64,000 bases of DNA. Origin: Terriglobia bacterium (GTDB taxonomy: Bacteria > Acidobacteriota > Terriglobia > Acidiferrales > UBA7541). The stretch covers positions 28,076 through 92,075 of the forward strand of contig JAIMAG010000011.1 of assembly GCA_023512135.1 (NCBI GenBank), in the 5' to 3' direction. Positions 58,538 to 64,000 of this stretch are shown one piece after another (the first letter of the stretch is position 1; every line of letters starts with the position of its first letter). The notes under the pieces are model-generated. The model saw nothing but the letters and a program-made list of their open reading frames with translations, had not been told where the DNA came from and ran no database searches. The position numbers were made by a program, and so were the translations under genes.

Positions 58538-59812
58538 CTAGTGAGCGGCGGCGCGTGCGGCACGGGACACCGCACGCGCCACTGCGGGGGATGGGGTGGG
58601 CCGGGAAGGTTTCGCACGCGGTGTGCGGGCCAGAACGTCGGCCAGGCGATCGAGAAACGTGCGCACCTGGGCCGCCGTGAGGATGTAGGGCGGCAGCAGA
58701 CGCAGCACGCGCTCGTGGGTCGCATTCACCAGCAGGCCGCGAGCCAGCGCCCGCTCGACGTACGGCGCGGCATCGGTTTCCAGCTCGATGCCCAGCATCA
58801 GGCCCTCGCCACGAATCTCGCGGATGCAGCGGAAACGACGGGCCAGCTCGTGCAGCCCGGCCAGCAGTTCGGCGCCGCGGGCGCGAACGTTTTCGAGCAG
58901 CCGCTCGCGCTGAATCGTGCGGAGCACGGCCAGCGCCACCGCGCAGGCGAGTGGCCCTCCGCCGAACGTGGAGCCGTGCAACCCGGGGGTGAAGGCTGCC
59001 GCGAAGTTTTCGCGTGCGAGCACAGCTCCCAGGGGCAGCCCGGCAGCCAGGGGCTTCGCCACAGTAACGAGGTCGGGCCGCTCGGGAAATTTCTGGTAGG
59101 CAAACCAGCGACCGGTACGGCCCAGGCCGCACTGGATTTCGTCCACGATCAGCGCGGCATCGTGCGCGGTGCAGAGCTGCCGCGCGCGGCTGTAGAAGGC
59201 TTCGCTGACGGGCTGGATGCCGCCTTCGCCCTGAATGGGTTCCAGAATCAGCGCGCAGACACGGGCATCGAATTTCGCTTCCAGATCGGCGACGTCGTTC
59301 AGGCGCACGAAGGTGACTTCCGGGAGAAGCGGGGCGAACGGGTCGCGGTACTTGGCTGCCGCGGTGACGGTCAGCGCGCCGAAGGTGCGGCCGTGGAAAG
59401 CTCCATCCAGCGCGAGCAAGCGCACGCGGGAGGCACCGTTGGTTTTCTGTTTCGCGTAGGCGCGCGCCAGTTTCAACGCGGTCTCCACCGCTTCGCTGCC
59501 GCTGTTGGTGAAGAAGACGCGGTCCATGCCGGAGCAGGCCGCGAGTTGTTCGGCAAGGGGGCCCTGGAACTCGTTATGGTAGAGATTGGAGACGTGAATG
59601 GCTCGTGCGGCCTGCCGCCGCAGTGCCCGGACGACGGCCGGGTGGGCGTGTCCCAGGGCGTTGACGGCGATGCCGCCCAAAAAATCGAGGTAGCGACGGC
59701 CGCGATGGTCGTAGATGTAACAGCCGCGGCCGCGCGTGAAGACAAGCTGTGGCCGACGGTAGGTGTTCATGAGGTAGCGATGGGCGGCGCGCAGAGCGGC
59801 GCCAGCATTCAT
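58538..59812 (-). CDS. argD: acetylornithine aminotransferase
   Basis: A class III PLP aminotransferase that makes N-acetylornithine. The 424-residue protein has YIYDHRGRRYLDFLGGIAVNALGH, the cofactor-phosphate region FFTNSGSEAVETALKLAR, LIVDEIQCGLGRTG with the PLP Asp, and the Schiff-base Lys in VTVAKPLAAGLPLG. A Pro/Ala-rich tail of ~25 residues extends past the usual end. It overlaps argB by 4 bases (ATGA). It might also act in lysine synthesis, as many ArgD enzymes do. Confidence 0.93.
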   Translation of the reverse strand: MNAGAALRAAHRYLMNTYRRPQLVFTRGRGCYIYDHRGRRYLDFLGGIAVNALGHAHPAVVRALRRQAARAIHVSNLYHNEFQGPLAEQLAACSGMDRVFFTNSGSEAVETALKLARAYAKQKTNGASRVRLLALDGAFHGRTFGALTVTAAAKYRDPFAPLLPEVTFVRLNDVADLEAKFDARVCALILEPIQGEGGIQPVSEAFYSRARQLCTAHDAALIVDEIQCGLGRTGRWFAYQKFPERPDLVTVAKPLAAGLPLGAVLARENFAAAFTPGLHGSTFGGGPLACAVALAVLRTIQRERLLENVRARGAELLAGLHELARRFRCIREIRGEGLMLGIELETDAAPYVERALARGLLVNATHERVLRLLPPYILTAAQVRTFLDRLADVLARTPRAKPSRPTPSPAVARAVSRAARAAAH

Positions 59813-60630
59813 CGGGCCACCTCGCAGGGCGGCGCAGAAGGAAAGGCAGCGGTGACGCGCGTTCCCGGGCCCCGCAGGCCGTTGGCCGCTTTCAACAGTG
59901 CGGACGGCGTCGCACCGCCCACGATGCGCACCTGACGTACGCCGGCGTCGAGTGCGCGCTTGCAGGCTTCCAGCTTGAGCACCATGCCGCCGGAAACCTT
60001 GCTTTCTCGAATCAGGGATTCGATTTCTGCAGCACTGACCGCTTTCCGCACGCGGTCACCATCCAGAACGCCGGCGACATCGGTGAGGAAGATGAGCCGG
60101 TCGGCGCCGATAAACTCCGCGCAGGCAGCGGCCATGTGGTCGGCGTTGATGTTGTAGAGTTCGCCATCGGCGCCAAGCCCCAGGCAGGAAGCGACCGGCA
60201 CGATACCCGCCCGCCAGAGGGTTTCGAGAAATTCCAGATTCACGCTGACCAGGTAGCCCACGTAACCGAGCCGGCCGGGGAGCTCATCGTGCTGCAATGG
60301 CTCGGCGAGAAAGCAGGCGGCGTCAGAAGCGCACAGGCCGACGGCGGGCTGACCTGCCTGCGAGATGGCACCGGCCAGGCGCTTGTTCAGCAGCCCTCCC
60401 AGGACCATGACCGCGACGTCGCGGGTGGCTGCATCGGTCACCCGCAGGCCGTTGACGAAGCGGCTTTCAAGGCCCATGCGCTGCAGCGTGGCGGTGAACA
60501 GGCGGCCGCCGCCGTGCACGACGAGCAGCTCGTGGCCGGCCTGGGCCAGCTCGGCCGTCTGCTGGGCCAGCGCGTGCAAGGCGGAGCGGTCTTCGAGCAG
60601 CGCGCCGGCAAATTTGATGACCATTCTCAT
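59809..60630 (-). CDS. argB: acetylglutamate kinase
   Basis: Phosphorylates N-acetylglutamate. The 273-residue amino-acid-kinase-fold protein starts VIKFAGALLED (the usual K-x-G-G is K-x-A-G here), then LLVVHGGGRLFTATLQRMGL, NINADHMAAACAEFIGADRLIFLTDVAGVL, and VSGGMVLKLEACKRAL with the catalytic Lys. It starts by ATGA overlap with argC. Feedback inhibition by arginine usually needs an N-terminal helix, which is absent, so it may be arginine-insensitive; that is inference. Confidence 0.92.
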   Translation of the reverse strand: MRMVIKFAGALLEDRSALHALAQQTAELAQAGHELLVVHGGGRLFTATLQRMGLESRFVNGLRVTDAATRDVAVMVLGGLLNKRLAGAISQAGQPAVGLCASDAACFLAEPLQHDELPGRLGYVGYLVSVNLEFLETLWRAGIVPVASCLGLGADGELYNINADHMAAACAEFIGADRLIFLTDVAGVLDGDRVRKAVSAAEIESLIRESKVSGGMVLKLEACKRALDAGVRQVRIVGGATPSALLKAANGLRGPGTRVTAAFPSAPPCEVAR

Positions 60631-61670
60631 CGCAGTCCGGTGTCCTCCGGGTAGTGGAGCATGCAGTTCAGATTCTGCACGGCCTGACCGGCGGCGCCTT
60701 TGCCGAGGTTGTCGAGACAGGAGACGAGAACCAGCCGTTCGCCCTCGGCATCGAGCACGAAACCGATGTCGCAGAAGTTCGTGCCGGCCACATGTTGAAT
60801 TTCCGGCAGACGGCCCGCGGGCCAGATGCGCACCAGCGGCCGGCCGGCGTAGAACTGGCGGTAGAGCGATTCGATCTCCTCGCTGCGACGCGGCGCGGCC
60901 AACCAGACGTAGATCGTCGCCAGGATACCGCGGGCGATGGGGAGCAGATGGGTGGTGAAGACCAGCGCGCGCGGATCGAGTCCGGTGTGCTCGAGAATCT
61001 CCGGCGTGTGCCGGTGCTGGAAGAGGTTATAGGCACGGAAGTTTTCATCCACCTCCACAAAGTGGGTTTCGCGCTTCGGTTCCTTGCCGGCGCCGGTCAC
61101 ACCGGACTTGCAGTCGCAGACCACGCCGCGCCCGGCTGCAACCCAGCCCGCGACCAGCAGCGGGCGCAGCGCCAGAATCACCGCAGTCGGATAGCAGCCC
61201 GGATTGGCCACCAGGCGGGCCTGCGGGAGCGCTTCGGCGTACAGCTCGGGCAGACCATAGACGGCCTGGCTCGTCCAGGCGGCCTCGGGCGCCGGCAGGT
61301 GATACCACTGGCGGAAGGTCTGACCGTCGCGAAAACGGAATGCGCCGCTCAAATCCACCACCCGCAGGCCGGCAGCGAGCAGCTCGGGAACCAGCTCGAG
61401 AGAGGCTTCGTGCGGCGTGGCCAGCAGGACGACTTCGGCACCACTGGTGGCAACGGCTTCGATCGAAAACGGGTAGCAGGGCGCTTCCCCCCAACCGCGC
61501 AAATGAGGAAAAAGGTCGGCCAGGCAGCGCACGCGTTCGGACGCACCAGCCCCCGAGCGCAGGAAAAACAGCGGGGTGTTCATCCGGGGATGCCGCAACA
61601 GGAGTTTAGCGAGCTCGAAACCGGCATAGCCCGTCGCTCCGATGACGGCGACCCGCGCCGCAGGCGTCAT
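60627..61670 (-). CDS. argC: N-acetyl-gamma-glutamyl-phosphate reductase
   Basis: Reduces N-acetylglutamyl phosphate with NADPH. The 347-residue protein has the Rossmann motif VIGATGYAGFELAKLL, LLATPHEAS, the nucleophile Cys in NPGCYPTAVILAL, and GVTGAGKEPKRETHF, all diagnostic of ArgC. GTNFCDIGF near the end is also conserved. The start overlaps argR by 4 bases. Confidence 0.95.
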   Translation of the reverse strand: MTPAARVAVIGATGYAGFELAKLLLRHPRMNTPLFFLRSGAGASERVRCLADLFPHLRGWGEAPCYPFSIEAVATSGAEVVLLATPHEASLELVPELLAAGLRVVDLSGAFRFRDGQTFRQWYHLPAPEAAWTSQAVYGLPELYAEALPQARLVANPGCYPTAVILALRPLLVAGWVAAGRGVVCDCKSGVTGAGKEPKRETHFVEVDENFRAYNLFQHRHTPEILEHTGLDPRALVFTTHLLPIARGILATIYVWLAAPRRSEEIESLYRQFYAGRPLVRIWPAGRLPEIQHVAGTNFCDIGFVLDAEGERLVLVSCLDNLGKGAAGQAVQNLNCMLHYPEDTGLR

Positions 61671-62116
61671 CGGATGAGGTCCTCCAGGCGGCGTTGGATT
61701 TCGGCGCGAGCACGCCGGTGTGGCGCGATGACGAGAACGGTGTCGTCGCCGGCGATGGTTCCGGCGACTTCCTTCCAGCGTTCGCCATCGATCGCGGCGG
61801 CGAGCGGCTGGGCGCCGCCGGGCGGTGTCTTCAGCACGAGCAGGTTCTGTGCCGGACGAAGGTCGAGCAGAAATTCCCGCACGGCGCGGGTCAGCGGCGG
61901 CAGGGAAGCCGTTTCCTCCGCGACCGCAGAGAGGGGTTTGTAGCCCTCGGCCGTTTTCACCAGCTTCAGCTCGCGCAGGTCGCGCGAAAGCGTGGCCTGG
62001 GTGACGCGGAGGTCCAACTGGCGCAGTCGGCGCCGGAGCTCATCCTGACTGGTGACGCGTTCGCGGGTGACGAGTTTCAAAATCTGTCCCTGCCGGTACG
62101 TCTTCTGGGTTCGCAC
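61667..62116 (-). CDS. argR: arginine repressor
   Basis: A 149-residue ArgR: an N-terminal winged helix (RQGQILKLVTRERVTSQDELRRRL, LRVTQATLSRDLRELKLVK) and a C-terminal domain that trimerises and binds arginine (GDDTVLVIAPHRRARAEI, with the Asp pair in GDDT). GTG 62116 gives the usual length; longer ATG starts at 62182 or 62155 would place the operator palindromes inside the coding region. It heads the arginine operon and should repress it, including its own gene, when arginine is abundant. Confidence 0.9.
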   Translation of the reverse strand: MRTQKTYRQGQILKLVTRERVTSQDELRRRLRQLDLRVTQATLSRDLRELKLVKTAEGYKPLSAVAEETASLPPLTRAVREFLLDLRPAQNLLVLKTPPGGAQPLAAAIDGERWKEVAGTIAGDDTVLVIAPHRRARAEIQRRLEDLIR

Positions 62117-62128
62117 GCCCAAACACCC

Positions 62129-62164
62129 TGCATATGAATATGCAGTGATCTGCATATTTATGCG
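62129..62164 (-). promoter_or_regulatory. tandem ARG-box-like operators for ArgR
   Basis: Two palindromes: TGCATATGAATATGCA (62129-62144, perfect 7-bp arms) and TGCATATTTATGCG (62151-62164, near-perfect 6-bp arms). Their centres are 21 bp apart, the spacing of paired ARG boxes bound by one ArgR hexamer. They lie just upstream of argR and over the -10 region. Confidence 0.75.
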
Positions 62165-62182
62165 TTCAGGAAATTTTGTCAA
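62155..62182 (-). promoter_or_regulatory. candidate arg operon promoter
   Basis: On the minus strand a perfect TTGACA (62182-62177), a 16-base spacer, and TAAATA (62160-62155) as a weak -10 inside the upstream ARG-box-like palindrome. ArgR binding would cover it. Confidence 0.6.
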
Positions 62183-62313
62183 GCGAAAAATGCAAGTCGG
62201 CGGGGAGCTGGGCGCGCGAGCCGGTGGGCGCCGGGATCCGCCACCCGGGCGAAGACGCGGCGAAGCCTGTGCGCATCCAATTTATCAGGGGCAGGAAAAA
62301 GGGAGGGAAGGCG

Positions 62314-62823
62314 GTGAAGGAGCACAACGCAGCGGCGGAACGAATCAGCACGACGCAATTGCGCCGGCTGCATCAGCTCTGGCGGGAGTGGGCGGGCCGG
62401 TTGCGGCTGGATGCGGCGCGCGACCGTGCCCTGCGCCACTACTATGTGGAGCTGTTCTCGGGGCAGCGGGCCAGCGAGACCACGGCCCTGACGCGCACCG
62501 ATGCTGAGCGAGTGTTGCAGTGGTTACAGCGGTTGATCGAGGCACGCCGCGAGCGCACGAACTGGGCGGCGGGCACCGCGGGCCGGCGCGGATATCCGGA
62601 GTGGCGGCGGCTGGCGCCGACGCCGGCGGCCTGGCGGGCGCTGTGGGGCACCGCGCGAGCGCTGGGCATGAACCGGCAGCGGCTGGACGCCTTTATTGCC
62701 CGGCGCTATGCCGCCAGCGGTCTGCGGTCTGCCGGGGACCTGCGCACGATGGCAGACGTCAACCGGGTGCTGTGGGGGCTGAAGGCCATGCTGCGCCGCC
62801 GGGCGCGTCGGGCCGCGGCCTGA
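62314..62823 (+). CDS. small helical protein, weakly similar to GemA-type regulators
   Basis: A 169-residue basic, mostly helical protein. GTG 62314 has GGGAGGGA upstream. The segment WRALWGTARALGMNRQRLDAFIARRY, followed by ADVNRVLWGLKAMLRRR, recalls the C-terminal part of phage GemA/Gp16 family proteins, but similarity is only by eye. No other domain is recognisable. It is transcribed away from argR, so it may share the region upstream. Function unknown; no phage genes are nearby. Confidence 0.6.
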   Translation: MKEHNAAAERISTTQLRRLHQLWREWAGRLRLDAARDRALRHYYVELFSGQRASETTALTRTDAERVLQWLQRLIEARRERTNWAAGTAGRRGYPEWRRLAPTPAAWRALWGTARALGMNRQRLDAFIARRYAASGLRSAGDLRTMADVNRVLWGLKAMLRRRARRAAA

Positions 62824-63011
62824 GATCTCCCGCCAGCGGGTTTCTTTCCAGCGTGTGCTGTACATCGGAAGCATGCTTCGGACAGGCAAACCGGGGTTGC
62901 CTGAGCTCCGCCGCAGTCGCACCGGCGTCCATGGCCAGCGCAAACAGATCGTTTGGCTCCTTCGGCTGCGCAGACGGCAGATCCTTCCGTTCGCAGCAGA
63001 GCCCCGATTCT

Positions 63012-63698
63012 TCAAGAGCCTTTCTGCAGAGAAGCCTGCGTATCGCCCGCCGGCGCAACCGTGAGCGAGGTGACGTGCACGTTTACTTCGTTGCGGACAC
63101 GCAGGCCGAAGGTGCCTTCGCTGGGAAGTGCGGGGCGGGGCAGCTCCGCAACCTGCTGGCCGTTGACGTAAAAACGAACCTTCTCGGCAGCGACGGTCAC
63201 GGCGAGCACGTTTTGGGCCGGTTGTTCGCCGGAGGGCATCGCCACCGCGACGTGCTCGGCCCAGGCAACGGGAGTGCTGATTTCACCGGCCCGGCGCACC
63301 TCGATCTGGAATCGGCCGTCTTTGCGCAGCAGGAAGCTGGTGTAGTGGGAATCGGGCGTGTCGAGCCCCTGACCGCCAAAGAAAACGCCGTGGCCTTCCA
63401 GCCGGTCGTCGGCAAAAAGAAAGGATTCGCTTTCGAGCCGGTAGAGACCGGCCGCAGTGTTTTCCGGCTTGTAGAGAAGAACGGCCGGACCGGTGGTGAT
63501 GTGCCATCCGGGCGGCATGTTCATGAATTTCACGTTGTCGGCTGAAGCGTCGGCCTCTTCGACGCGCACCTGCCAACCGACGGGAAGCGACTGGCGCTGC
63601 GCCTGCGTACGTTCGCGCTCGGCGGCGGTTTCCTGTTTTTTCGCACAACCGGTCAGCAGCAGCGCGAAGGCAAGAACCAGAAGAATGCGTGCACGCAT
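63012..63698 (-). CDS. lipoprotein with a laminin-G/concanavalin-like domain
   Basis: A 228-residue lipoprotein: MRARILLVLAFALLLTGCAKK gives a signal peptide with lipobox LTGC. The rest looks beta-rich (GWHITTGPAVLLYKPEN, VFFGGQGLDTPDSHYTSFLLRKDGRFQIEVRR, EKVRFYVNGQQVAELPRP, TFGLRVRNEVNVHVTSL), the strand order of a concanavalin-like sandwich as in sugar-binding or DUF1080-type domains. It is probably a membrane-anchored binding protein; its ligand is unknown. ATG 63698 is chosen on the signal peptide; longer frames exist. Confidence 0.72.
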   Translation of the reverse strand: MRARILLVLAFALLLTGCAKKQETAAERERTQAQRQSLPVGWQVRVEEADASADNVKFMNMPPGWHITTGPAVLLYKPENTAAGLYRLESESFLFADDRLEGHGVFFGGQGLDTPDSHYTSFLLRKDGRFQIEVRRAGEISTPVAWAEHVAVAMPSGEQPAQNVLAVTVAAEKVRFYVNGQQVAELPRPALPSEGTFGLRVRNEVNVHVTSLTVAPAGDTQASLQKGS

Positions 63699-63923
63699 GG
63701 CGATCGTGCGATCTGTGTCGTGGCGCAATGGATGCTGCTCGAGCATGCGGGAATCCTAGTGTACAAGATTTCCAGTTGCCGGCAAGAGCTATCGGGAAAG
63801 GAGCGGTGAGCAGACCGGAGATGGCAGGGAAGACTGCACGTGTCCCGGTGAAGAACGGGATGGAAGGAAAACGTGGGCGGCATGAAACCGTTTGAACGTT
63901 GCAGAGGATGGCCACGCCAGAGC

Positions 63924-64000
63924 TGGTAGGCCCGTGCGGACTCGAACCGCAGACCTCTACCGTGTCAAGGTAGCGCTCTAACCAACTGAGCTACGGGCCT
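63924..64000 (-). tRNA. tRNA-Val(GAC)
   Basis: Reads on the minus strand from 64000. Acceptor AGGCCCG pairs with CGGGCCT; the D arm is TAGCTCAGTTGGTTAGAGC; the anticodon stem CTACC/GGTAG holds the loop TTGACAC with anticodon GAC (valine). The T arm is GCGGTTCGAGTCCGC. The 3' CCA is encoded (63926-63924). Confidence 0.95.

Overview
This 64 kb window is chromosomal DNA from a GC-rich bacterium, most likely a member of the Acidobacteriota. Three things point that way: a von Willebrand A protein of the type first described as an acidobacterial family (23321-24364), a PEP-CTERM secreted protein (8500-9123), and an exopolysaccharide locus. The assignment is inference. No phage, transposase, CRISPR array or plasmid function was seen. 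Genes are densely packed, with many ATGA or GTGA 4-base overlaps, and several genes use GTG, TTG or probably ATC starts.

Layout. 1-13.9 kb: the tail of a sigma-54 activator, NAD salvage (pncB and a nicotinamidase-like hydrolase), a POT-like transporter with a cytochrome c, an exported M28 peptidase, threonine catabolism (tdh and kbl, with the PEP-CTERM gene between them) and a very large exported M14 peptidase. 14-20.9 kb, minus strand: the translation block thrS / infC-rpmI-rplT-pheS-pheT. 21-24.4 kb: two LemA proteins, a GIDE-domain membrane protein and a VWA protein. 24.4-26.9 kb: archease, a DUF1028 protein and a nickel/cobalt permease-like protein.

26.9-34.97 kb is the most interesting part: a lasso-peptide (RiPP) locus. 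A divergent ABC exporter pair faces an operon of a PqqD-type leader-binding protein, a B2 leader protease, an asparagine-synthetase-like macrolactam synthetase, two short precursor peptides (31554-31718 and 32087-32242), an HPr-kinase-like peptide kinase, and a nucleotidyltransferase fused to a SAM methyltransferase. The precursors start with TTG and GTG and are under 60 codons. They were found by reading the sequence, and they share a YxxP-like leader and an almost identical Gly-rich core with a single Asp. The locus ends at an intrinsic terminator (34948-34969).

35-53 kb is an exopolysaccharide locus: TPR protein, O-antigen ligase, Wza, Wzc tyrosine autokinase, nucleotide-sugar enzymes resembling the WbpB/WbpD/WbpE set for diacetamido sugars, glycosyltransferases, a flippase and two FkbM methyltransferases. 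Two genes there are damaged. A family 2 glycosyltransferase is interrupted by one in-frame TAA, and a GT-B glycosyltransferase is reduced to its C-terminal half. The 49.6-53 kb end is visibly less GC-rich than its surroundings.

53-62.2 kb, minus strand: a complete nine-gene arginine operon, argR-argC-argB-argD-argF-argG-argH-GNAT-argJ, headed by two tandem ARG-box-like palindromes whose centres are 21 bp apart, overlapping the promoter. The window ends with a small helical protein, a lipoprotein and a tRNA-Val(GAC) gene.
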